Source of the DNA: Myxococcales bacterium
Lineage (GTDB): Bacteria > Myxococcota_A > Bradymonadia > REDH01
Assembly (NCBI GenBank): GCA_020633625.1
Contig: JACKDJ010000022.1
Coordinates: 1-64,000, forward strand
Direction: 5' to 3'
Length of the DNA stretch: 64,000 bases
Below are positions 41,309 through 50,583 of the stretch, one piece after another. The position numbers and the translations under genes were made by a program. The first letter of the stretch is position 1; the number at the start of each line of letters is the position of its first letter. The notes beneath the pieces are model-generated. The model was not told the origin of the DNA. It did not search any database and worked only from the letters and a program-made list of their open reading frames with translations.

Positions 41309-44300
41309 ATGAACTTCTCGAGATCAATGGGTCGCCCCGCAGCGGCGCTGTTTGTGGTCGCCGTCGCGACGGTGTCCCCCTGGCTCGTCGCGTGCGGGAA
41401 CAGCAGCGGCGGCGGCGGAGAGCCGGAGTGCGGCGATGGCCAGGTCGACGACGGAGAGGCTTGCGACGACGGCAACAGCGAGCCCAGAGACGGCTGCTCT
41501 GCCGTCTGCGAGCTCGAGGACGGCTGGGATTGCGCCGGCGCGCCGAGCCAGTGCGAGCAGGTAACCCCCGAAGCCGTGTGCGGCGACGGACGGATCGCTG
41601 CGGACGAGCAGTGTGATGACGCAAACCGCACTGGCGGCGATGGCTGCACGCGCGACTGCGCCGTCGAGGACGGCTGGCGGTGCGCCGGCGCGCCGAGCCG
41701 CTGCACGCAGCAGGCGCCCGAGTGCGGTGACGGCTTCATCGATGCCGGCGAATCTTGCGACGACTCCAACGACGTCTCGGGCGACGGCTGCTCCGCGGCG
41801 TGCGCCGAGGAGCCGGGGTTCGACTGCACCGGCGAGCCGAGCGTGTGTGTCGCGCGTCCGCCCGGCGTCTGCGGTGATGGAGCGATCGACGTCGGCGAGC
41901 TGTGCGACGACGGCGGCACGGCGACGGGTGACGGCTGCGACGCCGCCTGCGGCGTGGAGCCGGGGTACCGCTGCGCCGGCGAGCCGTCGGTGTGCGAGAC
42001 CCTGCCGCCGATCTGCGGCGACGGGCTCATCGCGCTCTCTGAGGGGTGCGACGACGGGAACATCGTGTCCGGCGATGGCTGCGGGCGAAGCTGCGTCGTC
42101 GAGGACGGCTGGGTCTGTACGGGCACGCCGAGCGTCTGTCGCCGTGGAGCCGACATTTGCGCGGAGCTCGACTGCTCCGGGCTCGACGGCGCCTGCACGA
42201 TCGGGGCCTGCGACCCTGTGACCGGCGCCTGCGTCGCGCGCCCGGCCGACGGCCGAAGCTGTGACGATGGCGATCCATGCACCGACGGCGACGTTTGTTC
42301 GGCCGGTGAGTGCGCGCCGGGGGCCGCGCTCGACTGCACAGAGCTCGACGGGGTCTGCCTCGTCGGCGTCTGCGACGCTCCCGCCGGTGGCTGTGTCGCG
42401 CAGCCGGCCGACGAGGGGGCGAGCTGCGACACCGGCGAGGGCGAGTGCACCTTTGGCACCTGCGCGGCCGGCGCGTGCGTCGCGAGCCTCGCCTCGGACT
42501 GCACCCCGTGCGGCGACGGTGGAGCGCTGCGCTGCGGTGGTGGGATCTGCGGCGGGCACTCGGGCACCTCGGTCGAGGGCTTCGAGGCCGAGACGGTCCC
42601 CGCGGAGTTCGTCACGTCGGCCCCGGCTTGGACACTGTCGACGGCCCAGGCACACACCGGGTCGCGGGGGCTAAGGTCGGGCACGATCGGGAACAACGGG
42701 ACGACGACGGTCACGCGCGCGGTCAACCTCCGAACCACCGGGGAGGTGCGGTTCTGGCTCTTCGTTAGCTCCGAGTCCAGCTTCGACGAGCTCACGTTTG
42801 CGATCGACGGCGCCGAGCTCGGCACGTGGTCGGGCAACGTCGCATGGCGGCAGCAGAGCTACTCGCTGGCTGCGGGGGCCCACACTCTGTCGTGGACCTA
42901 CTCGAAGGATGGCTCCAGCACGTCGGGACTCGACTTGGCGGCGATCGACGACGTCGAGATCGGTGGAGGCGGTCCGGCTTGCGTGTCGGACGAGTGTGCG
43001 GGCGCGGTGGTGAGTAACGGCGAGAGCTGCGTCGTCTGCGATGCGGTCGAAGACGGGACGGCGTGCGACGAAGACACGGTGAACCCATGCGCGTCGTCGA
43101 TGTGTCGCGCGGGTCGATGCGAGGCGGCGTTCGCTGCAAACGGGACCAGCTGCGACTCCGACGATGGCGACTGCGTCGTCGAGGCCTGCGAGGAGGGCGT
43201 CTGCACGCCCGCCGCGCTCCCGGACTGCTCCGGGTGCGAGGGTGGCGTCTGCGGCGGGGGCGTCTGCGGCGGGCTCCCGCCGGAGCGGCGCTGGGGCTTC
43301 GACACCGCGATCCCCACCGGATTCACGTTCTCTGGGGCGCCCTGGATCGTTAGCGGCACCGCACACACCGGCCCCGGTGCGGCGGCGTCGGGCGACATCT
43401 CCGACTCGGGAAGCTCGGCGATGAGCACGACCGTGACCGTGTCTGCCGCCGACGCCAGCGTCAGCTTCTGGTACCGCACGAGCACGGAGAGCTGCTGCGA
43501 CAAGCTCCGCTTCCGGGTCGACGGCACCGAGCGTAGCGCGTGGGGTGGGACGATCGACTGGACGCTCGCGACGTTCCCGCTGAGTGCGGGCACACACACG
43601 CTCGAGTGGGCCTACACGAAGGACCGCTCGATCTCGACGGGAGAGGACACTGTGTATGTCGATGACGTCGTCGTCGTCGTCGGAGGCGCGTGCGACAACG
43701 AGTGCGCCAGCTCGCAGGTGTTCAACGGCGATTCGTGCGTCGTGTGCGAGACCGTCGCCGACTCGACGCCGTGTACGGCCGATCCGTCGTCCGACCCGCA
43801 GTGCACGGAGTTTACGTGCCAGGCTGGCGCGTGCACCGAGGGGCTCCTCGCAGACGACACGTCGTGCGACGCGGCGGCGGGCGAGTGTGCGACGGGCGCG
43901 TGCCGAACCGGCGCCTGCACGGCGATCCCGGTGCCGACGTGCACGCCCTGCGCAGACGGGACACAGGTCTGCGGCGCGGGCGTCTGTGGCGGCCTCGAAC
44001 CGGCGTCCTTCGACGGCTTCGAGGCCGCGGAGGTGCCGGCGGCGTATGCTGTGTCCGGAGCGCGCCCGTGGGCGATCAGCACAACCAGCGCCCATGGTGG
44101 CACAAGGTCCCTTCGATCGGGGGCGATCGGCTCGTCGGCGTCGACGGTCGTGACCCGCGCGGTCGATCTCGCAGTCCCCGGCGAGGTCTCGTTCTGGGCA
44201 CGAGTCAGCTCCGAAGCGTGCTGCGATCGGCTCAACTTCCGCGTCGACGGCACGTCGCTCGGCCAGTGGGGCGGGATCGAATGGACGGAGCTCCGCTTCC

Positions 44301-45994
44301 CCCTTGCCGCGGGACCCCACACACTGAGCTGGACGTACTCAAAGGACGGGACCGTCAACACCGGCGATGACGCCGCGTTCATCGACGACGTCAGAGTGAC
44401 GGGGCTCGAGCCGAGCTGCGACGCAGTGCCATGCGCCGGCGAGACGGTGTACGACGGTGATCGCTGCGTGACGTGCAGCCCGCCGGTCGACGGCGACCCG
44501 TGCGAGATCGTCGACCCGAATCCGTGCCTCGCCTACTCGTGTGCAGATGGCGCTTGTGTGGGGGAGCCGGTCACGGATGGCACGAGCTGCGACGTCGACG
44601 CCACAGACTGCGCCGACAACGTGTGTGTTCGCGGTGTCTGTGTCGACGAGCCGCTCGGGGACTGCACGCCGTGCGGCGCGGGCGGCGCTGGGCTCTGTGC
44701 CGCCGGGCTCTGCGACGGCGTGCCCGGAACGCTGGAGTACAGCTTCGAGGGCTCGACCGCGCTCCCGGCCGGGATCGACTCCGCGGTCCCGCGGTGGACG
44801 AACACCGACACGTCTGCACACGGAGGAAGCCGCTCGATGCGCGCCGCTTCGATCGGGAACAACGCGTCCACCTCGGCCTCGGTGACCGTCTCGGTCGCGA
44901 CCGCAGGCGAGGTCCGGTTCTGGTACCGCGTCTCTTCGGAGGCGAGCTACGACTACCTCCGCTTCAAGGTCGATGGCACGACGGTCCAGAGCTGGGCCGG
45001 CGAGGTCGCGTGGGCGGAGCACGTTCGCTCGCTGAGCGCCGGGACACACACGCTGACCTGGACGTACGAGAAGGATGGCTCGCAGACGCGCGGGTCCGAC
45101 ACGGCGTGGGTCGACGACATCGTCATCACCGGGGCCAACCCGTGCCGGAGCGACGAGTGTGGTGATGCTCGCTTCGACGGCTCCGCGTGCGTCGTTTGCC
45201 CGGTGCTGACAGATGGCACCGCGTGCGGCGGCGACGGCAACCCTTGCAAGGAGTTCGAGTGCGCCCGGGGCTCTTGCACAGGCACTCCGGTCTCCGACGG
45301 GACGAGCTGCGGTACGACGGGCGACGACTGCACGAGCGCGCTGTGCGTCGCGGGCGAGTGCGACACCGTCGTGGCAGACGACTGCACGCCGTGCGGCCCC
45401 AGTGGGGCGAGCGCGTGCGTCGCCGGCGTGTGCGGTGGGCTTGCCGACGACTACTTCGAGGGCTTCGAGGCCGTCGACATCCCGGCAGAGTACGTCGCCC
45501 TAACGGTCGATGAGTGGCGGACCGTGAGCTCGCAGCACCACTCCGGCGCGCGCGCCGCGCGCTCTCCGACCATCGGCGACAACGGCTCGGCCGCGATGGG
45601 CCTGGCCGCCGCGTTCCCGTTCGACACGACTGTCAGCTTCTGGCGGCGGACGTCCACGGAGACGGACTACGACTTCCTGCGCTTCTACATCGACGGCGTG
45701 GAGCAGGGGCGCTGGAGCGGTGTCGTGGACTGGACGCTCGCGAGCTTCCCGCTCAGCGCCGGCGACCACGAACTCGTCTGGGCATTCACCCGCGACGTGA
45801 GCGGCTCGGGCGGTGCCGACGCGGTCTGGATCGACGACGTCGCGATCGACGATGTGCTCGTCTGCGCCGGCTACGACGACCTGTGCTCGCCCGTTCTGTT
45901 CGACGGCTTCGACTGCGTCTCGTGCGTGTTCGAAGACGGCCACTCCTGCGGCGACGCAGGCGAGGTCTGCGACGCCGGTAGCTGTACGCCGTAG
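41309..45994 (+). CDS. giant lipoprotein with five DUF4215 repeats and five jelly-roll modules
   Basis: Surface protein of 1561 residues with lipobox LVAC (C29). Residues about 38-265 are five DUF4215 disulfide repeats (CGDGxIDxGExCDDGN, GDGCSxxC, PSxC), typical of myxobacterial surface proteins. A Cys-rich linker follows, then five modules of about 230 residues. Each has an FEGFEA start, a beta domain with SFWYRxSxExxxDxLRFxVDG, WxGxxxW, [19 protein letters not shown] and WIDDV, and a Cys-rich tail with PCG and C-x-x-C pairs. The beta domains resemble MAM/concanavalin-like jelly rolls that bind carbohydrate or calcium. AGGG precedes the ATG. No C-terminal sorting tail. Adhesion is inferred. 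Confidence 0.85.
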   Translation: MNFSRSMGRPAAALFVVAVATVSPWLVACGNSSGGGGEPECGDGQVDDGEACDDGNSEPRDGCSAVCELEDGWDCAGAPSQCEQVTPEAVCGDGRIAADEQCDDANRTGGDGCTRDCAVEDGWRCAGAPSRCTQQAPECGDGFIDAGESCDDSNDVSGDGCSAACAEEPGFDCTGEPSVCVARPPGVCGDGAIDVGELCDDGGTATGDGCDAACGVEPGYRCAGEPSVCETLPPICGDGLIALSEGCDDGNIVSGDGCGRSCVVEDGWVCTGTPSVCRRGADICAELDCSGLDGACTIGACDPVTGACVARPADGRSCDDGDPCTDGDVCSAGECAPGAALDCTELDGVCLVGVCDAPAGGCVAQPADEGASCDTGEGECTFGTCAAGACVASLASDCTPCGDGGALRCGGGICGGHSGTSVEGFEAETVPAEFVTSAPAWTLSTAQAHTGSRGLRSGTIGNNGTTTVTRAVNLRTTGEVRFWLFVSSESSFDELTFAIDGAELGTWSGNVAWRQQSYSLAAGAHTLSWTYSKDGSSTSGLDLAAIDDVEIGGGGPACVSDECAGAVVSNGESCVVCDAVEDGTACDEDTVNPCASSMCRAGRCEAAFAANGTSCDSDDGDCVVEACEEGVCTPAALPDCSGCEGGVCGGGVCGGLPPERRWGFDTAIPTGFTFSGAPWIVSGTAHTGPGAAASGDISDSGSSAMSTTVTVSAADASVSFWYRTSTESCCDKLRFRVDGTERSAWGGTIDWTLATFPLSAGTHTLEWAYTKDRSISTGEDTVYVDDVVVVVGGACDNECASSQVFNGDSCVVCETVADSTPCTADPSSDPQCTEFTCQAGACTEGLLADDTSCDAAAGECATGACRTGACTAIPVPTCTPCADGTQVCGAGVCGGLEPASFDGFEAAEVPAAYAVSGARPWAISTTSAHGGTRSLRSGAIGSSASTVVTRAVDLAVPGEVSFWARVSSEACCDRLNFRVDGTSLGQWGGIEWTELRFPLAAGPHTLSWTYSKDGTVNTGDDAAFIDDVRVTGLEPSCDAVPCAGETVYDGDRCVTCSPPVDGDPCEIVDPNPCLAYSCADGACVGEPVTDGTSCDVDATDCADNVCVRGVCVDEPLGDCTPCGAGGAGLCAAGLCDGVPGTLEYSFEGSTALPAGIDSAVPRWTNTDTSAHGGSRSMRAASIGNNASTSASVTVSVATAGEVRFWYRVSSEASYDYLRFKVDGTTVQSWAGEVAWAEHVRSLSAGTHTLTWTYEKDGSQTRGSDTAWVDDIVITGANPCRSDECGDARFDGSACVVCPVLTDGTACGGDGNPCKEFECARGSCTGTPVSDGTSCGTTGDDCTSALCVAGECDTVVADDCTPCGPSGASACVAGVCGGLADDYFEGFEAVDIPAEYVALTVDEWRTVSSQHHSGARAARSPTIGDNGSAAMGLAAAFPFDTTVSFWRRTSTETDYDFLRFYIDGVEQGRWSGVVDWTLASFPLSAGDHELVWAFTRDVSGSGGADAVWIDDVAIDDVLVCAGYDDLCSPVLFDGFDCVSCVFEDGHSCGDAGEVCDAGSCTP

Positions 45995-46073
45995 CGGCCT
46001 CACGCTGGAGACCCCAGCAATCACCGACTTGCCTCGCGTCCCGCCCGATGGCGGCCCCCTGGAGAATCGATCC

Positions 46074-47186
46074 ATGCGCACGTCCGTTCGTCTCACGATC
46101 CTCGTCGCCGCGCTCGCCGTCGGCGGCTGCAACTCCGAGCCCTCTGACGGCGACGTGTCCGGCACCGCCGCCGATGCGACCAGCACGGACGCGTCCTCGA
46201 GCGTCGACGCCGGCGAAGACGCCGCGACGGACGCCCTGCCGGGCCTTGACATCCCCGTCGCCGACGGCGGTGGCGCGGACGTCCCCGTCGCCGCCGGCGA
46301 AGTCTGCGACGACGGCGTCGACAACGACGGCGACGACGCCGTCGACTGCGATGACGTCGACTGCATCGACGCTGCGGTGTGCCAGCCCGGCGTCGAGCCC
46401 GAGCAAGGCCGGCTGTGTGGCGACGGCGCCGACAACGACGGCGACGGGCTGGTCGACTGCGACGATGACGGCTGCGCGACCGCGCGCGTCTGTGAGGGAA
46501 CCACCGGGACCGCCGAGAACGGCCGTCTCTGCGGCGACGGCATCGACAATGACGACGACGGTCTGACCGACTGCGACGACGACGACTGCGCCGACTCGTT
46601 CCTGTGCCAGGACCCGTCGACGACCGAGACCGGTCGTCAGTGCACCGACGGCGATGACAACGACGGCGACGGCCTCACGGACTGCGATGACCCGGACTGC
46701 GCCGACGTCCGAGACTGCGTCGGCGCCGACCCGACGACCGAGACGGGCCCCGAGTGCACCGACGGCGACGACAACGACGGTGATGGCCTCACCGACTGCG
46801 ACGACGACGACTGCGCCGACGTCCGCGCCTGCTTCGGCGCCGACCCGACGACCGAGACGGGCCCCGAGTGCTCTGACGAGACCGACAACGATGGCGACGG
46901 CGACATCGACTGCGACGACAGCGACTGCGCGACTGACCGCGCGTGCTTCGGCGCCGGTGACCCCACCACCGAGACGGGCATCGAGTGCCTCGACCGGATG
47001 GACAACGACGGCGACGGCGACGTCGACTGCGACGACAGCGACTGCGCAACGTTCCCGCTGTGTGCGCCCGACGACCCGGCGACCGAGACAAACGCCGAGT
47101 GCTTTGACCGCGAAGACAACGACGGCGACGGCGATGTCGACTGCGATGACAGCGACTGCGCCGCGCTGCCGCCTTGCCGCGGCTGA
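46074..47186 (+). CDS. lipoprotein with eight Asp/Cys calcium-type repeats
   Basis: Exported protein of 370 residues with lipobox VGGC (C19), an Ala/Asp-rich linker to about residue 75, and eight repeats of roughly 28 conserved residues separated by Pro/Thr-rich spacers. Each repeat has the form C-x-D-x3-DNDGDG-x3-DCDD-x-DC-x5-C, resembling calcium-binding thrombospondin-3/MopE-type modules with two internal disulfides. The last three repeats are nearly identical in DNA. Cross-linking suggests a rigid stalk. It lies 79 bp after the giant lipoprotein and may share its transcript. Extremely acidic; function unknown. Confidence 0.85.
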   Translation: MRTSVRLTILVAALAVGGCNSEPSDGDVSGTAADATSTDASSSVDAGEDAATDALPGLDIPVADGGGADVPVAAGEVCDDGVDNDGDDAVDCDDVDCIDAAVCQPGVEPEQGRLCGDGADNDGDGLVDCDDDGCATARVCEGTTGTAENGRLCGDGIDNDDDGLTDCDDDDCADSFLCQDPSTTETGRQCTDGDDNDGDGLTDCDDPDCADVRDCVGADPTTETGPECTDGDDNDGDGLTDCDDDDCADVRACFGADPTTETGPECSDETDNDGDGDIDCDDSDCATDRACFGAGDPTTETGIECLDRMDNDGDGDVDCDDSDCATFPLCAPDDPATETNAECFDREDNDGDGDVDCDDSDCAALPPCRG

Positions 47187-47226
47187 TTGGCATCGCGTGC
47201 TGACGCCTGCTTCGGTTCGCGGCGTG

Positions 47227-48345
47227 CTACCGCGTGAGCGCGCGGTAGATACCTACGTAGCGCGCGACCATCGCGTCGGCGGAGTAGCTCGCGACCACCT
47301 TCGCACGGGCTCGCGCACCGTCATCTGCACACAGACGCGGCGAGCGCGCGTAACGGTCGAGCGCGTCCGCGAGCGCCAGGTCCTCTCCGATATCGACGAC
47401 CTGGCCACAACCGCCGGCGGTGAGTGACCCGATGTCGCCGACGTCTGTGGCGACGACCGGAAGCGCGTGCGCCATCCCCTCGAGCAGCGAGACGGGCAGG
47501 CCCTCGCGCACGCTGGCGAGGGCGATCACGTCGAACGCGTCGAGGAGGGCGTCCACATCGGTGCGGTTGCCCAGGAAGAGACAGCGTTCGTCGAGCCCGA
47601 GATCGCGCGCGGCGTTGCGGACGCCCGCTTCGAACGGGCCCGAGCCCACGAGCACCGCCGTGACATCGCGGCCGCGCTCGATGAGTGTCCGGACCGCGCG
47701 CAGCAACGCCTCGTGCCCCTTGTCTGGTACCATGCGAGCGACGCAGCCAACGGCGAAGGTCCGCGAGCCCAGCCCGATGCGCTCACGGGCGGCTGCGCGG
47801 CTGGCCGGGGAGCGCGGCGGCGGAACGCGGACGCCGTTCAAGACGACGCGGACGTCGCGTTCGTCGAAGTTGGCCGCGCGCCACTGCGCGAGCTCCTCGG
47901 ACACGCACACGACCGTGGCCGCGCGCCCGGCAGCCCGCCCGAGCGCGCGCCGTCGCGGTGTGTCGTAGAACTCCCGGGAGTGCTCGGTGTAGACAACCGG
48001 GATGCCGAGCATCGCGGCGGCGGGGATTCCGTGGAGGAGAGGCGAGAAGTGGTGCGCGTGAAGCACGTCCGCGCGAAGCGACTTGAGCGCAACCGCGAGT
48101 CGCAGCACGAACGACGGTGAGTAGCCAGGATCGGTGTCGAAGAACCGCGTCGGGACGCCCGACGCCTCGAGCTGCGCGCGGAACAGCCCGTCCTCGAGGT
48201 GAGCCATGGCGACGGACTCGACGCCCAGCTTGCGGCCGCCGACGGCGAGGTCGTGGACCACGCGCTCGATCCCTCCGACGTGGAACGTGCCTACGAGGTG
48301 TGCGACCCGAAGCGGTCGGGCGGTCGTCGAAGGTGAGGGGGGCAA
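47227..48345 (-). CDS. family 4 glycosyltransferase
   Basis: GT-B fold retaining glycosyltransferase of 372 residues. The N-terminal acceptor domain begins RVAHLVGTFHVGGIERVVHDL, the GGxE loop of family GT4. The donor-binding domain has GCVARMVPDKGHEALLRAV and the E-x7-E motif in REGLPVSLLEGMA, which holds the nucleotide sugar. Such enzymes add hexoses to lipopolysaccharide, capsule or exopolysaccharide. No other sugar gene is adjacent, so the acceptor is unknown. The ATG at 48345 gives a short Pro/Ser-rich lead before the first strand, so the true start could be slightly later. Confidence 0.9.
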   Translation of the reverse strand: MPPSPSTTARPLRVAHLVGTFHVGGIERVVHDLAVGGRKLGVESVAMAHLEDGLFRAQLEASGVPTRFFDTDPGYSPSFVLRLAVALKSLRADVLHAHHFSPLLHGIPAAAMLGIPVVYTEHSREFYDTPRRRALGRAAGRAATVVCVSEELAQWRAANFDERDVRVVLNGVRVPPPRSPASRAAARERIGLGSRTFAVGCVARMVPDKGHEALLRAVRTLIERGRDVTAVLVGSGPFEAGVRNAARDLGLDERCLFLGNRTDVDALLDAFDVIALASVREGLPVSLLEGMAHALPVVATDVGDIGSLTAGGCGQVVDIGEDLALADALDRYARSPRLCADDGARARAKVVASYSADAMVARYVGIYRALTR

Positions 48346-48405
48346 GTGCTCGGGGAGGGGCTGGTCCCGCGCGCCGCGGCAGCCGGGCGCGACGTCGCGG
48401 TGAGG

Positions 48406-50043
48406 CTAGCGTCCGTCCCGCTCGCGGTCGACTTCGACGCGGTGCTCCCCGGCGGCGAACCGGTTCTCGATGCCTCGTGTGGGGTCGGCGAGGTCGTCGG
48501 CCACGGAGAGGGGGACGGCGCCACGTCCCTCGAGCCGCGCCATGACGACGGCGGCGGTGGCGTCGCCGGTGACGTTCACCGAGGTGCGGAACATGTCGAG
48601 GATACGGTCGACGCCGACGATCAGCGCGATCCCCTCTACGGGAACGCCGACCGAGACAAGCACCATCGTGAGCGTGATCATGCCGGCGCCGGGGACGCCG
48701 GCCGCGCCGATTGAGGCGAGCGTCGCCATGACCACGATCGTGACCTGGTCCGCCATCGTGAGGTCGAGCGAGTAGATCTGCGCGATGAACAGCGCCGCCA
48801 CCCCCTGGTAAAGGGCGGTCCCGTCCATGTTGATCGTCGCGCCCAGGGGGAGGACGAAGGCGCTGATCGAGCGGTCCACACCAAGGCCGTCCTCCACGCA
48901 CTGCTGCGTTACGGGGAGGGTCGCGGACGAGCTCGACGTGCTGAACGCCAGCATCAGGGCAGGGCGCATCGCCTCGAAGAACGCACGCGGCGCGACCCCT
49001 CCGCCGAAGCGGACGGCCGGGACGTAGACGAGCAGCACGTGCAGCAGAAGCCCGAGCACGACCGTGGCCGAATAGAGCGCGAGCGCCCCGATCACGCTGG
49101 TCCCGGTCGTCGCCGTGACCTTCAGCATCAGCGCGAACACGCCAAACGGGGCCAGCTGCATGGCCATGAGCACGACGGTCACGACGGCCTCGTTGGCACG
49201 GTCGGCCAAGTCGACGAGCGGCCGGGCCCGCTCCGCCGGCATCAGTGTCAGTGCGACACCGAAGACGAGCGCGGCGCACAGGATCTGCAGCATGTTGCCC
49301 GACGCGAGCGCGTCGAAGACGTTGGTTGGTACGACGTCGACGAGCTGGTCGAGTCCCGACGGCGCGCGCGCTGCGCGCTCCGCAGACGCGCCAGCCTGGG
49401 CGGCGTTCGCGGCCAGCAGCGCGACCCGGTCGGCCGCCGCGATAGCACGGCCGGGGCGGACGAGGTCGGCGAGGAGCACGCCGATGCCGAGCGCGCCGAC
49501 CGTCGTCGCTGTGAAGTACGCGAGTGCGCGCGCGCCGAGGCGGCCGAGCCGGCGAAAGTCGCCGAGCGATGCGACGCCGACCAGCAGCGACAGGAAGACG
49601 AGCGGCGCGACCACCATCCGGATCAAGCGAAGGAAAATCTGGCCCAGCCAGTCCGTCGCGGCCACCATCTTGCGGCTAGTCGGAGCGTACGTGGTCACTT
49701 CGCCGACGCGTACCCAGCCTGCGATCTGGTCGCCCGCCTCGTGCCCTTCCGCCGCGTGTGACGCCTGCGCCTCGAGCGCGACGAGGTCGCGCGCGCGCAG
49801 CCTCCACTGCACTCGCATCCAGCCCTCGGGCTCGGGCTCGGGCTCGCTCGTCGGAGCGCGATAGACCGTGGCCCCGGGCGGGAGCGCCGCCTCTGACGCG
49901 GCGTCGACGGACGGCGAGACGCGCACGGTGGCGTCGCCAAGCTCCACCCCGGACCGGGCGACGAGCGACGAGTCGGGACCGATGGCGACGCCTGCGACGA
50001 GGCCGAGCACCATCCCGATGAGGATCTTGTGGTGAAGCTGCAT
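48406..50043 (-). CDS. dicarboxylate/amino acid:cation symporter with extra SH3-like loop
   Basis: DAACS-family transporter of 545 residues, longer than the usual 420-450. The core has the serine-rich hairpin STSSSSATLP, the substrate/sodium motif NMDGTALYQ and the late GVPGAGMITL and DRILDMFRTSVNVTGD segments, all expected for import of C4-dicarboxylates or Glu/Asp with Na+ or H+. The first helix (residues 6-24) is followed by an unusual periplasmic insert at about 30-125 rich in acidic residues and in short strands (ATVRVSP, GWMRVQWRLRARDLV, GWVRVGE), which looks like a bacterial SH3 domain. The ATG at 50043 begins at the first helix. Confidence 0.88.
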   Translation of the reverse strand: MQLHHKILIGMVLGLVAGVAIGPDSSLVARSGVELGDATVRVSPSVDAASEAALPPGATVYRAPTSEPEPEPEGWMRVQWRLRARDLVALEAQASHAAEGHEAGDQIAGWVRVGEVTTYAPTSRKMVAATDWLGQIFLRLIRMVVAPLVFLSLLVGVASLGDFRRLGRLGARALAYFTATTVGALGIGVLLADLVRPGRAIAAADRVALLAANAAQAGASAERAARAPSGLDQLVDVVPTNVFDALASGNMLQILCAALVFGVALTLMPAERARPLVDLADRANEAVVTVVLMAMQLAPFGVFALMLKVTATTGTSVIGALALYSATVVLGLLLHVLLVYVPAVRFGGGVAPRAFFEAMRPALMLAFSTSSSSATLPVTQQCVEDGLGVDRSISAFVLPLGATINMDGTALYQGVAALFIAQIYSLDLTMADQVTIVVMATLASIGAAGVPGAGMITLTMVLVSVGVPVEGIALIVGVDRILDMFRTSVNVTGDATAAVVMARLEGRGAVPLSVADDLADPTRGIENRFAAGEHRVEVDRERDGR

Positions 50044-50231
50044 GGTCGCGTGCCGAGGATTGCGCGAGCCTACGCGGGCACCGGTGTCGTGATCAAGCGT
50101 CGCCTCGGGCACGCCGATCGTCACCCGCGTCGGCCGCGAGCACGCGGATCCGCTCGCGAAACGCTTGGCGCGCCGCGGCTGATCGGCTACTGACGCGCGG
50201 CCGCTCCCCCTTCAACTGTACGAGCCGCACG

Positions 50232-50477
50232 ATGTCTCAGCCGAAGTTCGACCTCGCCGAGGTCAAGGAGATCGCGAAGTTCCTCAACATCGGCGGCGTC
50301 TTGAGCGTCGTCGTCATCGCGCTCGTGGTCGGCATCGTCTGGGGCAGCGGTTGCGGGCCGGTCATCCACTCTCAGAGCTACGCGCACACCGACCCGCTGG
50401 GGCGTCCGGAGATCCAGGACCACCCGGAGGCGGCGCACGCGGAGCAGACGGCCGCGCCCGCTGAGCACGGCCACTAG
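50232..50477 (+). CDS. small single-span membrane protein
   Basis: 81-residue protein of unknown family. Residues 1-18 are charged and cytoplasmic-like (FDLAEVKEIAKFL), a single helix (GGVLSVVVIALVVGIVWGSG) follows, and the C-terminal 30 residues are hydrophilic, His- and Ala-rich (AAHAEQTAAPAEHGH) and probably periplasmic. The 188 bp to the divergent symporter gene contain no clear promoter. The His-rich tail could bind metal, but that is speculation. Confidence 0.6.
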   Translation: MSQPKFDLAEVKEIAKFLNIGGVLSVVVIALVVGIVWGSGCGPVIHSQSYAHTDPLGRPEIQDHPEAAHAEQTAAPAEHGH

Positions 50478-50583
50478 CAGTCTCCTGGTCGTCGCTGCCT
50501 CAGCCGTCCGTGGCGAGGTGCGACGGCACGGCCTCACGGGTTGAGCCGCGGCGCGAGGCGTCGCCTCCGCCACCGCCTGACGC

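Noticed and set aside
46300..47180. Regularly spaced DNA repeats resembling a CRISPR array
   Set aside because: They lie in frame in a lipoprotein gene and encode Asp/Cys repeats; spacers are conserved coding sequence, not unique.
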